From positions 31,418 to 95,417 of the IMG/VR virus record IMGVR_UViG_3300025929_000001: 64,000 bases of DNA. One strand, written 5' to 3'. Origin of the DNA: a virus. The translations under genes were made by a program, and so were the position numbers. Below, piece after piece: positions 51,445 to 59,317 of this stretch; position 1 is the stretch's first letter, and each line of letters starts with the position of its first letter. The notes beneath the pieces were generated by a model. That model saw only the letters and a list, made by a program, of their open reading frames with translations. It had not been told where the DNA came from and did not search any database.

Positions 51445-51726
51445 CTATGAATGAAACTCGTACTCGGCTTTCGGGGCACGCTGAATGCATCCCATAGTCA
51501 GGCGGAAGTCTGTGTGATAGCGGATGTTAATGATCCACTCCAGCCACCCTGGATGCTTGTAAGCAGGCGCATCTGCGGGGACGCGCTCTTGCGGGTAGAT
51601 GTCTATAAGCTTCGCGCATTTGACGTGCTGCGCTACGCGAGCTAAGACAGCTTCCAGCATCTGCTGATCCAGTTCCCAACCGAGAACGTTGTGAATGTTA
51701 ATCTGGCAGGTTTTATCTTGACTCAT
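51445..51726 (-). CDS. Unknown small protein
   Basis: 93 residues from MSQDKTCQINI (GGAGCAAT leader). Alpha/beta with YKHPGWLEWIINIRYHTDFRL. Not recognised. Confidence 0.6.
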   Translation of the reverse strand: MSQDKTCQINIHNVLGWELDQQMLEAVLARVAQHVKCAKLIDIYPQERVPADAPAYKHPGWLEWIINIRYHTDFRLTMGCIQRAPKAEYEFHS

Positions 51727-51759
51727 GGCATTGCTCCTAAGTTGGGTTGAACTAGCTGC

Positions 51760-51781
51760 TAAACGCACGCTTATATTAGCA
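51760..51781 (-). promoter_or_regulatory. Extended -10 promoter with palindrome
   Basis: Minus strand TGCTAATAT (TAATAT at 51773-51778) followed by TAAGCGTGCGTTTA (51760-51773), the same near-palindrome as at 48173 and 54586. Confidence 0.5.
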
Positions 51782-51803
51782 GCGTTTAACAGCTTTGGGC
51801 GTT

Positions 51804-52076
51804 TTACTTTGGGACGTACAAAAGTTCGACAGTGTACGCAGTTAGAGGCCGGTTCGGCAGACCGTCGAGCCTGGTCGGATGCGTATTGCTCACGGCGCGG
51901 TATGCGTCCATCGCTACGACCATATTGTCGTACTTCAGGGCTTCATCCGGGTTCTCGGTAAAGGTGATGGTACCCATACCGTCGTTCCCGTCTGGATCGT
52001 AGCTGGCCACATACATCCCGCGTTCGGGACACGGTGAGCCAATTGCCGCACCTACAATCTTAATTACAGTTGACAT
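51804..52076 (-). CDS. Unknown small protein
   Basis: 90 residues from MSTVIKIVGAAIG. GGAGCAAC leader decides the start. Beta-rich with ENPDEALKYDNMVVAMDAYRA. Not recognised. Confidence 0.6.
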   Translation of the reverse strand: MSTVIKIVGAAIGSPCPERGMYVASYDPDGNDGMGTITFTENPDEALKYDNMVVAMDAYRAVSNTHPTRLDGLPNRPLTAYTVELLYVPK

Positions 52077-52086
52077 GTTGTTGCTC

Positions 52087-52272
52087 CTAAGGTTGCTTGG
52101 CGTTGTGCCATTCCACCCCGCGAAGGAAACCTTCATACAGGGTATTGATGCGAGTCGCTGGTACATTGTGTGAGCCCGCATAAGCGTGAACGTACATCCT
52201 ACCGTTCCAGACATAACGGGTCATGTCGATGTGGCACATGCGCTCAAATGCTTCACGCAATTTCTCGTTCAC
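52087..52272 (-). CDS. Unknown small protein
   Basis: 61 residues, helical N-terminus (LREAFERMCHIDMTRYVW). ATG overlaps the stop of the DHp-like gene (ATGA), so the two are co-translated. Confidence 0.6.
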   Translation of the reverse strand: MNEKLREAFERMCHIDMTRYVWNGRMYVHAYAGSHNVPATRINTLYEGFLRGVEWHNAKQP

Positions 52273-52484
52273 ATGTTCTCCTTTCTTAATTCATCGTAAG
52301 CGAGGTCGAGAATGCTTTGTGCCTTATCAATAGACCGCGCCATACGCCTAACAATTTCCTTATTGCGATCAGCCATTTCCTTGTCTGCTTGCAACAAGGC
52401 TATACCCGACGTAATAACGTTCATCTGCGTGCGGATGTCGTGGTTCATTTTATTAAACTTCTCGAATGCTTCTGGTGACATCAT
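52269..52484 (-). CDS. Stand-alone HisKA/DHp-like protein
   Basis: Only 71 residues. FNKMNHDIRTQMNVITSGIA matches the H-box of histidine-kinase dimerisation domains (F-x-x-M-S-H-E-I-R-T-P-M-N-x-I), with the phosphoacceptor His and the D-x-x-T phosphatase element kept. IVRRMARSIDKAQSILDLAYD then matches the second DHp helix. There is no ATP-binding domain. If real, it could act as a phosphotransfer or decoy protein on host two-component systems. Coupled to the 61-residue gene downstream. Confidence 0.65.
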   Translation of the reverse strand: MMSPEAFEKFNKMNHDIRTQMNVITSGIALLQADKEMADRNKEIVRRMARSIDKAQSILDLAYDELRKENM

Positions 52485-52499
52485 TTATCCTCCAGGGTT

Positions 52500-52514
52500 A
52501 CTCCAAAGCGGAGT
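52500..52514 (-). promoter_or_regulatory. Leader hairpin
   Basis: ACTCC-AAAGC-GGAGT (plus reading): 5-bp stem, 5-nt loop, just upstream of the ribosome binding site of the DHp-like gene. Confidence 0.6.
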
Positions 52515-52560
52515 CCATAGCCTGCTGACCTGTATGTGGTCACCAAGCTATGAAATTGCT

Positions 52561-52809
52561 TTAGCTATTGTCTGCGGGTTTCCGTGCACGCAAGATTGTC
52601 AATTGCGATTCGCAATAGGCAATATAATCAGCATGCGGCGCTTTGGGTTTAAGGTTGAACTCTTTAGCCAAACGCGGCCGCAATGCACCACCGCTTGACT
52701 TAAGACCGACTTGTTCGAGCTTGAGTTGTTGCTTAATTGACGCGAACCGGAAATAGGAAACAGCATCCGGCGTATCCGCGATAAATGCTTTCTCTTGTTG
52801 GCTGCTCAT
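52561..52809 (-). CDS. Conserved phage small protein
   Basis: 82 residues. RFASIKQQLKLEQVGLKSSGGALRPRLAKEF is a pattern I recognise from many phage small proteins of unknown role. Coupled to the upstream gene by ATGA. Confidence 0.65.
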   Translation of the reverse strand: MSSQQEKAFIADTPDAVSYFRFASIKQQLKLEQVGLKSSGGALRPRLAKEFNLKPKAPHADYIAYCESQLTILRARKPADNS

Positions 52810-53081
52810 TGCGGGTTCTCCTTTTTGACAAGAACATCGGTAAGTACTTCGGACAACATCTTGTGAAGCGCTTGCGCCTTAAGCGCTTCGAACAGTGTGT
52901 GGCAGACAAACATGACCTCCGCTTTGTTGAGATCATATTTGTCGACCAACATGTTGTTCACTTCGCGAACGATGTTGCCAAGTTCGTCGTCAGACTTCTC
53001 GAACAGTTTAGCCAGCTTACCGTTTTCATCCCGCGTGCGGTTAGGGTCGCGTGGCTCTTTTGCTTTTAATGTATCGGACAC
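52806..53081 (-). CDS. Unknown small charged protein
   Basis: 91 residues, helical (DELGNIVREVNNMLVDKYDLNKAEV). GGAGCAAG leader. Not recognised. Confidence 0.6.
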   Translation of the reverse strand: MSDTLKAKEPRDPNRTRDENGKLAKLFEKSDDELGNIVREVNNMLVDKYDLNKAEVMFVCHTLFEALKAQALHKMLSEVLTDVLVKKENPQ

Positions 53082-53113
53082 GTTCTTGCTCCTAAGTTAG
53101 TGGTTGTATTGAA

Positions 53114-53452
53114 TTAATGCAGAGTTGGCCGGTCAGCTAGCACTTCCGTCAGTGCGTCGTGCCGCGCTTCTTGTTGGGTCATTTCTGCATTGTACTCCTC
53201 GTGCGTATCGGCTAAGAACCCTTCGCTGGTGTAGTTGACACCGAGTTCATCCGTTGGGATGTTCTGGAAACAACCGAACAGCGGGGAGTTCGTAAAAAGC
53301 TGACCGTTAGGCCCTGGCTTTGCTGCCCAATACGGTTCCCAGAAATTGTCCGGGTTGTCGTCGAACTTGTCCTCGTTAAACAAGATCAACAAACCGCGAT
53401 CCAGAGCAGCTTTTGCCCAGGCCATTTGGTCTGTGTAGCGATGGATTGCCAT
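53114..53452 (-). CDS. Unknown small acidic protein
   Basis: 112 residues with an aromatic Gly/Pro/Asn-rich middle (FWEPYWAAKPGPNGQLF). GGAGCAC leader. The leader also carries GGGCTG...CAGCCC (53473-53496). Not recognised. Confidence 0.6.
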   Translation of the reverse strand: MAIHRYTDQMAWAKAALDRGLLILFNEDKFDDNPDNFWEPYWAAKPGPNGQLFTNSPLFGCFQNIPTDELGVNYTSEGFLADTHEEYNAEMTQQEARHDALTEVLADRPTLH

Positions 53453-53507
53453 TTTGTTGTGCTCCTAAAAATGGGCTGACCATACAGCGCCAGCCCGTGG
53501 TTGATAC

Positions 53508-53837
53508 TTAGCAATTCACATAGTGTACCGGGCTGCGCACTACCAGATCCTCTGGCAGCTTAATGCCAACCAGCGGCAGATAGGCACGCGGCTTACGACC
53601 GAAGAAGTCAACCCTGCGGTGCGGTTCGAACTCCGCGGTTGCGATTTCATCCACTCGGCGCACCTCGACGATGGTACCGTCGCTGTCCCGTCCGATAATG
53701 TAATCGGGCAGTCCTTTCTTGACGCGCTTGTCCCGGCTGAACGGGTTAGCGACCCATGATTGCTGAACGCGCCCTGTTTGGTACACGTTAACAATGATGC
53801 AGCGCTGGCTAAGTAAATCACTTAATAGCTTAGGCAT
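53508..53837 (-). CDS. Unknown small basic protein
   Basis: 109 residues (MPKLLSDLLSQRCIIVNVYQ), beta-rich with GLPDYIIGRDSDGTIVEVRR. GGAG leader. Not recognised. Confidence 0.6.
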   Translation of the reverse strand: MPKLLSDLLSQRCIIVNVYQTGRVQQSWVANPFSRDKRVKKGLPDYIIGRDSDGTIVEVRRVDEIATAEFEPHRRVDFFGRKPRAYLPLVGIKLPEDLVVRSPVHYVNC

Positions 53838-53854
53838 AATAAATACTCCGGTTA

Positions 53855-53908
53855 CGGGCAAAGCGCCCGCGATAACCACACTGGTGAGTTGTGGATTGTG
53901 TGGTTATC
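53855..53908 (-). promoter_or_regulatory. Leader double hairpin
   Basis: CGGGC-AAAGC-GCCCG (53855-53869) next to the ribosome binding site. A perfect 11-bp stem GATAACCACAC/GTGTGGTTATC (53871-53908) follows on its 5' side. Confidence 0.65.
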
Positions 53909-53922
53909 ACTGGTGCTTTAGG

Positions 53923-54522
53923 TCAGATTTGACCTTTGTATTCTACTTCCCAAATTTCTGCCATGCGAGTTGCTACTTGGTAACAGAAATCTTGCTCGCT
54001 GAAACCGTAGATAGTGTCGTGCGGATTATTGCGCAAACTAGACAGGTATCCTGCGTAGAAGTCGACGTCGCTGAAGCTATTCTTAGCAGCGTCCTGTTCT
54101 TGGGTAATGCGCTTGACAATAAAGAACTTCAGATATTGCTGCGCGTTGTGTTCGACTTCAACCAGATGGCTTAATTGGCGCTGCACTTGCTCGGAGACAG
54201 CGCTGGCAAACTGCATACCATCGCCGCTCATAAGCTCATTGTGCACCCATGTTTCGTGATACTGGCTGGTTGGTCCGATGTGTTCTGGGTTGCCTTTGCA
54301 TTCCGCCCATTGTTTGGCAGACAACCATTCCGCGGTTGCTTCGACCATGCGCTCGTAAGCAGCTTCGACCGGGTCCATGTCTTCAGTTCGTTTGGAATCG
54401 TCCACTTGGCAGTACCCTGGAATGAATTGGGCTGCTGTTTCTACCATAGCAGCCATGACAGCTTTGTCTTCCTTAGTTGGGATTGGAGATACTTTGAAAG
54501 GACGCTTTTTGTTGTCAGACAT
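53923..54522 (-). CDS. Unknown protein
   Basis: 199 residues, mostly helical (AAYERMVEATAEWLSAKQWAE, then VSEQVQRQLSHLVEVEHNA). GGAGCAATATC leader. No recognised domain. Largest protein of the local small-gene group. Confidence 0.65.
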   Translation of the reverse strand: MSDNKKRPFKVSPIPTKEDKAVMAAMVETAAQFIPGYCQVDDSKRTEDMDPVEAAYERMVEATAEWLSAKQWAECKGNPEHIGPTSQYHETWVHNELMSGDGMQFASAVSEQVQRQLSHLVEVEHNAQQYLKFFIVKRITQEQDAAKNSFSDVDFYAGYLSSLRNNPHDTIYGFSEQDFCYQVATRMAEIWEVEYKGQI

Positions 54523-54708
54523 GATATTGCTCCTGAGGTGAAATGCATCTGTTGGATGCGGTTGGGTAAATGCGTATTGTACTGCTAAACGTGCGTTTAT
54601 GGTGCACATTTAAACGCGTTTTAAGCGCTTAAATGCATTTTTGCGGGGAGGGTATAGGGTACCCGCTAAAAACGCAGGCAACATGCGTTGCCCACGGTTT
54701 AAACGGTA
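54523..54708. promoter_or_regulatory. Intergenic control region
   Basis: Contains a leader stem GCATC-TGTTG-GATGC (54545-54559), the palindrome TAAACGTGCGTTTA (54586-54599), an AACGCGTTTTAAGCGCTTAAATGCA-like stretch near 54612, and GTTTAAAC (54697-54704). A similar arrangement occurs at 60158-60240. Confidence 0.6.
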
Positions 54709-55200
54709 TTAATAGCGCGTGCCCCGGTACCAATCCGGGTAACACACAAATTCCCCTGCATCATTGCGCCCTGTCTCGCGGATGCGGTCAGCTTCGTTCT
54801 CCGCACGCAGACGTTCTGCTGCACGCTTGTCGTTGCTACGAATCTTCCCTGACCCTTCGCAGGTGTAGCAGGTCTTATCGTACCCGCCGTTGAAATACAT
54901 TTCGCGGGACTCCTCGTCGTCAAAGGCTTCGTAGAATTCAGACTGCGTGTAGCTGCCCAGATGCCTGCAGTGGTGCCCGTCCCCTGAACAGGTTGGGCAG
55001 ATAACCCAACCGCCGCGCACTTCAGACTCTGCGGGTGAGAACTCACCACAATCGCACCCTGCCTCGGTTTCGTGGCAGTTAATGCAGATCGTTGAGGCAG
55101 ATTTGGGTGCGGAGAAGCTTTCGCACTCGCAGTAGACTTCAGGTTCGCGGCAGACTGTGCATTTTGGCAGGGAATCTGGATCAATTTGATTGTAGCGCAT
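54709..55200 (-). CDS. DnaJ-type zinc-finger protein
   Basis: 163 residues with several Cys pairs: CTVC, CEC, CINC, CDC, then CPTCSGDG and CYTCEGSG. The last two are exact C-x-x-C-x-G-x-G repeats of the DnaJ cysteine-rich domain. No J domain is present. It could assist protein folding or bind zinc and nucleic acid. Leader GGAGCC. Confidence 0.75.
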   Translation of the reverse strand: MRYNQIDPDSLPKCTVCREPEVYCECESFSAPKSASTICINCHETEAGCDCGEFSPAESEVRGGWVICPTCSGDGHHCRHLGSYTQSEFYEAFDDEESREMYFNGGYDKTCYTCEGSGKIRSNDKRAAERLRAENEADRIRETGRNDAGEFVCYPDWYRGTRY

Positions 55201-55222
55201 GGTAAGGCTCCTAAAGTGAAAT

Positions 55223-55266
55223 GATGCAGAACGCATCCAAATGCCCGCTGTTGCCAGTGAGCATTT
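55223..55266 (-). promoter_or_regulatory. Leader double hairpin
   Basis: GATGC-AGAAC-GCATC (55223-55237) then AAATGC...GCATTT (55239-55266), upstream of the gene starting at 55200. Confidence 0.6.
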
Positions 55267-55274
55267 AGGGTGTT

Positions 55275-55682
55275 CTAGTTCATGTTTTTGAGATACAGCA
55301 CAAAGTCGACCTGAAACTTAAACAAGCCGATCATTTCCGCAGGGCTGTACCCTTCAGAATCTTCCATGTCCATGTATTCCAACAAGGCTTGCTTAACCTT
55401 ATCTGCTGGCATTGCTTCTATCTCAGATAAGAATTCCTTATCGGTCATGGGTACGAATTCAGGAACGAACTTGTGTTCCTCGACCATTTCGTCACTGCGA
55501 TCTTCTAGCCAGTGTGCAAACTCACAGGCCCAACCTTCTAATTCTTCTTCGGGCACCATAATTTGCAGCGAATTACCAAATTGCTCGAACTGCCCATCAT
55601 CCATGCGGTTGTCGAGAAACAGTTCAGCTTGCTTAGAGCCTTGAACAAACAGGAAATCGCTGAGGTTGCGTAGTGTGGTCAT
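55275..55682 (-). CDS. Unknown acidic protein
   Basis: 135 residues, strongly acidic (GWACEFAHWLEDRSDEMVEEH). Helical. GGAGCAAT leader. The charge suggests a DNA-mimic possibility, but this is speculative. Confidence 0.6.
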   Translation of the reverse strand: MTTLRNLSDFLFVQGSKQAELFLDNRMDDGQFEQFGNSLQIMVPEEELEGWACEFAHWLEDRSDEMVEEHKFVPEFVPMTDKEFLSEIEAMPADKVKQALLEYMDMEDSEGYSPAEMIGLFKFQVDFVLYLKNMN

Positions 55683-55705
55683 TTATTGCTCCTAAAATGG
55701 GTGAT

Positions 55706-55747
55706 GGTGCAAAGTGCACCCACTAGCCTACTCAGGGAGAAGGCTAG
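55706..55747 (-). promoter_or_regulatory. Leader double hairpin
   Basis: GGTGC-AAAGT-GCACC (55706-55720) then CTAGCCT...AGGCTAG (55723-55747). Confidence 0.65.
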
Positions 55748-55764
55748 GAGGTTACTTTACGTTG

Positions 55765-56223
55765 TTAAATGATGCCGTAAGTGATGCTGTGGGCGTGACC
55801 GTCCTCGAAAGCTTCCAGGGTGCGATCGCGGGAACGGTATTGGATATCGTTTGCTACGGATGGGCGTTCCAGACTGAAGTAGCATGGCCCGTCTGCCCAG
55901 TTGAGTGTGTGGTCGATGTGGGCTTGCACAGCTTCCTTAGTTGCATCGACGATGCGAACCTTCCCTGCGTACTGCACACCATCGCAATCCATACCGGATT
56001 CGAGAACGGCGATTTTGCCATCCTCAGCGAGTGCGGTAAGGTCGCGCAGAAATTGGATCCGCTGCTGGCGTGCTTCCCGGGCTGACCACAATGCGTGATC
56101 GTGGACTTGGCGGTGCGCCTTGAGGATATAAGAATCCAGAAAGCGGTAGTCCTCCGGAACCACTGCGTTGCGAATCATTGGGGAGGTGGCTTTCCAGTAC
56201 AGCGAAGGTGTGATGGATTTCAT
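55765..56223 (-). CDS. Unknown protein
   Basis: 152 residues; VHDHALWSAREARQQRIQFL helix and a beta region. GGAGCC leader decides the ATG at 56223. Not recognised. Confidence 0.62.
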   Translation of the reverse strand: MKSITPSLYWKATSPMIRNAVVPEDYRFLDSYILKAHRQVHDHALWSAREARQQRIQFLRDLTALAEDGKIAVLESGMDCDGVQYAGKVRIVDATKEAVQAHIDHTLNWADGPCYFSLERPSVANDIQYRSRDRTLEAFEDGHAHSITYGII

Positions 56224-56246
56224 GGTAAGGCTCCTAAAAGGGTTAC

Positions 56247-56307
56247 GCTGCGGATTGTAGATTGCAGCCACTAACCTGCTCGTAATGAAAGGGGGTGAAC
56301 AGGTTAG
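56247..56307 (-). promoter_or_regulatory. Leader double hairpin
   Basis: GCTGC...GCAGC with a 12-nt loop (56247-56268), then CTAACCTG...CAGGTTAG (56271-56307). Confidence 0.6.
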
Positions 56308-56325
56308 TAGATGTATCTAAGTTAG

Positions 56326-56580
56326 TTACTCGTCTTTTGGAGTTAAATGCTCCAGGTAAATGGGCACCATGTATTCCTGAAGCATTAGGCGCAGCTTTTG
56401 CTCTGCGACTTGGAGGGCTTCAGACAGGGTGTCGAAGGAAAGTACCTGATGCAGTTCACCGACTAGGGTGCTGACTTTGTATGTTGTAGTGTCGTCTGTG
56501 AGATTAAACTCGGTCAGGCTTACCAAGAGGTTAGATGCTGCATTGTTGTACTGGAAGTACAGATGGTTGGTTGTTTTCAA
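56326..56580 (-). CDS. Unknown small protein, TTG start
   Basis: 84 residues. The start is TTG at 56580, supported by TAGGAGC 6 nt upstream. Beta N-terminus, helical C-terminus (ALQVAEQKLRLMLQEY). Not recognised. Confidence 0.6.
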   Translation of the reverse strand: MKTTNHLYFQYNNAASNLLVSLTEFNLTDDTTTYKVSTLVGELHQVLSFDTLSEALQVAEQKLRLMLQEYMVPIYLEHLTPKDE

Positions 56581-56678
56581 GTCAAGCTCCTAAGAAGGTG
56601 ATGCGGTGGTGGTGCAACTGGTATTGTACTGCATAATGTGCGTGCAGTATATGCTTGCAGTTGGGTAAGTGATATGCC

Positions 56679-56930
56679 TTACTCCAATACAACCGTGATA
56701 CCTGCTTGTTCGAGAACGTTGCGCAGGAGGTTGGTGACTGCTGGAGCATAAAATTGCCGGTTGGCTTCCACGACAGATATGTGGTTAGTTTCCCATTCCT
56801 CTGCTGCAACAGGATACGCAGACAAGCTAATTGCATCCTCGTCAGTGAAAAGGTAGACGGTAGGCTTAGCCGGGGTCTGGTCTGTACGACGACCGGTTGG
56901 GAAAGGCCAGGAAGTAGGTTTGTCGGACAT
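56679..56930 (-). CDS. Unknown small protein
   Basis: 83 residues, Pro-rich N-terminus then helical (APAVTNLLRNVLEQAGI). The stop of the RHH gene is 9 nt upstream. Not recognised. Confidence 0.6.
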   Translation of the reverse strand: MSDKPTSWPFPTGRRTDQTPAKPTVYLFTDEDAISLSAYPVAAEEWETNHISVVEANRQFYAPAVTNLLRNVLEQAGITVVLE

Positions 56931-56939
56931 TTGGGTTCC

Positions 56940-57176
56940 TTATGCTTGTGGTAAGTTGAAAAGCTCGATGTCGGTGTAGTTACCATCGGCATCTTTGAGT
57001 GCAAGAGTAAGCTTTGCCTGGTCTTGTTGAATTGCGTATTCGTACAAGCGAAGCGCATTGCGGATCACCTCTGTGTACGAAGTAGCTTCGCTCGCTTGCT
57101 TAATCCATTCCAAGCGCCGATAGCTATTTTCTGGTATCTTGAGCTTGAACTCGCGTGTTGGTTCTTTTTTAAGCAT
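56940..57176 (-). CDS. Ribbon-helix-helix protein
   Basis: 78 residues. EFKLKIPENSYRRLEWIKQA then TSYTEVIRNALRLYEYA is an RHH fold (beta strand plus two helices) as in CopG/Arc-like regulators. Probably a dimeric DNA-binding regulator. GGAGCAATATC leader. Confidence 0.75.
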   Translation of the reverse strand: MLKKEPTREFKLKIPENSYRRLEWIKQASEATSYTEVIRNALRLYEYAIQQDQAKLTLALKDADGNYTDIELFNLPQA

Positions 57177-57196
57177 GATATTGCTCCTATGGTGTA

Positions 57197-57238
57197 GATG
57201 CAAAGCGCATCGTATAGCCTATGTTTTGGGATAGGCTA
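57197..57238 (-). promoter_or_regulatory. Leader double hairpin
   Basis: GATGC-AAAGC-GCATC (57197-57211) then TAGCCTAT...ATAGGCTA (57214-57238), upstream of the RHH gene. Confidence 0.65.
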
Positions 57239-57257
57239 TGGGCTGAGCTTTGGAGGG

Positions 57258-57776
57258 TTAAGATTCGTGCGGGTCGGCGGGGATTGGATAATCAGCGACC
57301 AGTTGTATTTGCCGTTTAATTCGTGCTAGGGCTAATTCCTTATCGCTGATGCTGGAACCGTATGTGGCGAATAGGTTGTTGTCCAATGTGCCGTTACCAC
57401 GCATATCGAACAGACGCGCCCAAGCACGCGGGCCGAAGAAGCGATTTAACCACACGTAGTGGCCGGGAGCGTCTAGTTCGTATTGCGTGAGGTTGGCGGG
57501 TTCGACCGGGTACCATTGCCCTTCACCTTTCCATTCCTTAAGTGCGAAACCCAAGTCTTGGAAATGCGGGACTAGGGTAAGTTCGCCAAAGGCGCAGTAG
57601 TGAGCGCCGCATGGGTTGCGTTCGGTTGGCTGAACTGAGCCAGGTTGCATGTAATGGCGCAGATTGAGTTCTTCCTCGGGAACCAGTGCGATGGCTTTGT
57701 AAGCCTTGTGCAGGTTGTCCAGGATGAAAGGTGTGTGGTAATAGTTGTCGTCGGTGATTGTTGGCATTGTAGGCAT
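57258..57776 (-). CDS. Unknown protein
   Basis: 172 residues, aromatic (GHYVWLNRFFGPRAWARLFD). A CAHYC-like Cys/His group near 57 (NPCGAHYCAFGEL). GGAGCC leader. I recognise a resemblance to uncharacterised phage proteins only. Confidence 0.65.
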   Translation of the reverse strand: MPTMPTITDDNYYHTPFILDNLHKAYKAIALVPEEELNLRHYMQPGSVQPTERNPCGAHYCAFGELTLVPHFQDLGFALKEWKGEGQWYPVEPANLTQYELDAPGHYVWLNRFFGPRAWARLFDMRGNGTLDNNLFATYGSSISDKELALARIKRQIQLVADYPIPADPHES

Positions 57777-57800
57777 GGTTAAGGCTCCTGAGTTGGTGAG

Positions 57801-57841
57801 GATGCAAAGCGCATCTGGTTACTCCCTTAGTAGGAAGTAAC
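57801..57841 (-). promoter_or_regulatory. Leader double hairpin
   Basis: GATGC-AAAGC-GCATC (57801-57815) then GTTACT...AGTAAC (57818-57841). Confidence 0.65.
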
Positions 57842-57913
57842 GGGCTGAGCTTTATACGAAATAATGCACTGCGGGGAATAGGCAATGCATTATGGGCGGG
57901 GCTTTATGGATGG

Positions 57914-58153
57914 TTATTGGAAACTGCCGAGCAATTGTTGAGCTAAGGCCATGTTTAAGATTTCTATACAATCGGCAATGTCGTAGAGTTGCGATTCAAC
58001 GCCGGTTTCGAGATTGAGGACACGGAACAGCGGGTTCGCAAAGCAAGGTGCCATATAGGAGGCTATGGTGTCGACGATGCAATAATGCTGCTTGCGGTAC
58101 ATAACGCGGCGACCGCCGATGATTGTATCTTCGTTGGGTGTTTGGGCTGGCAT
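57914..58153 (-). CDS. Unknown small protein
   Basis: 79 residues from MPAQTPNEDTIIGG, GGAGCC leader. Beta-rich, then helical. Not recognised. Confidence 0.58.
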   Translation of the reverse strand: MPAQTPNEDTIIGGRRVMYRKQHYCIVDTIASYMAPCFANPLFRVLNLETGVESQLYDIADCIEILNMALAQQLLGSFQ

Positions 58154-58154
58154 G

Positions 58155-58430
58155 TTAAGGCTCCTCCATTGTTGGTACGGAAGCAGACGCAGCAACTGCA
58201 TCTGCACGCTTAATAAACTTTTTCATATCCAGCCAAGAGTAGGTATAAACTGGCGGATATATTTGCTGCTTGTGATAACGGTTGGCATATCGCATCGCTC
58301 CAGCTTGCGTCAGGAATGCATAAAGCTTTCCCTTAACTTCCACACAGTAGAGCGGACGTCCCTTTTGAGCACAGGTCCGAGGCACAATTTGCTTCATATT
58401 GCTCGGCCAGATAAATGGAGGCTTTGCCAT
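58155..58430 (-). CDS. Unknown small basic protein
   Basis: 91 residues from MAKPPFIWPSNMKQIV. The ATG is 2 nt after the upstream stop, so coupling probably replaces a missing Shine-Dalgarno. Beta-rich core (CVEVKGKLYAFLTQAGAMRY). Not recognised. Confidence 0.52.
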   Translation of the reverse strand: MAKPPFIWPSNMKQIVPRTCAQKGRPLYCVEVKGKLYAFLTQAGAMRYANRYHKQQIYPPVYTYSWLDMKKFIKRADAVAASASVPTMEEP

Positions 58431-58432
58431 GG

Positions 58433-59317
58433 TTATTGGTTTTGGAGCTGAGCAAGGTAGTTCATCCGCCAATTGCATGTTTGGGCGACGTAGTCTTGCA
58501 ACTGGACGAGATCATGCTGTTCCTTAAGCACCCAAGAATCCCATGTGAGGCCGAAAGGCTTAATGGACTCGAGAAACATCGGGTGCGGTACGGAATGCAT
58601 AAACTTCAGCGCTTGTTGCTTAGCAGCTTCGACCTGCTCGTCCCGATGACGGTTGGTGTAGGCAATTTCATCCCGAATCTTGTCGAAATGGGTGGCCACA
58701 CCGTCTTGGGTTATGAGTTCTTGGAAATCGGTGTATTGATTTTGATCCAAGCGCTGTATGAGATCGAGAGTTCCTTGCGCGAACGTTTTGGGCATCTCAG
58801 GCGGTAGGCCTTTAACCGGTGGCTCACCAATTTTGCGATTGGCGTTAGCGACCTGGGCTTTTGTGACTGTGCGCCGTGAATGCTGATACGTTTTGTCGTA
58901 ATCGATAAGCGCAGGGATGTCAAGGATACTACGCTGCCAAGGTAAATCTTGGATAGGTAGCGGTTGCTCGAGATATGTGCAGTATTCGATGAGCCGTTCG
59001 CGTTGGAAGTCGTCCAGGACGTAGTTGGTTACGATGTCCATAATGTTCTGGTCGCTTAAATGTGCGAAGGACAGCAGTTGAGAAACTACGATACCATCGT
59101 CGCCCTTGAACATAAAGGCGAGATCCACATAATTGGAAGGCTTCGCAATATTCCAACTGTTGTCTACCGGGTTGAAGCATCGATACACATAACGTTGTCC
59201 ATACGCAGACTTACTTTCGATCCAACTAAGCATAGTTGTGAACCGACCAAACACGTAAGGGAAGCGTTCATTACTGTACGCGTTACTTTCAGAATCGTAA
59301 TTTAATAGTTGTAGCAT
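58433..59317 (-). CDS. Unknown protein
   Basis: 294 residues. N-terminal alpha/beta region (FGRFTTMLSWIESKSAYGQRYVYR), a Pro-rich stretch near 160-180, and a helical C-terminus (RHRDEQVEAAKQQALKF). GGAG upstream. It is the first gene behind the promoter at 59432. No domain recognised. Confidence 0.65.
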   Translation of the reverse strand: MLQLLNYDSESNAYSNERFPYVFGRFTTMLSWIESKSAYGQRYVYRCFNPVDNSWNIAKPSNYVDLAFMFKGDDGIVVSQLLSFAHLSDQNIMDIVTNYVLDDFQRERLIEYCTYLEQPLPIQDLPWQRSILDIPALIDYDKTYQHSRRTVTKAQVANANRKIGEPPVKGLPPEMPKTFAQGTLDLIQRLDQNQYTDFQELITQDGVATHFDKIRDEIAYTNRHRDEQVEAAKQQALKFMHSVPHPMFLESIKPFGLTWDSWVLKEQHDLVQLQDYVAQTCNWRMNYLAQLQNQ

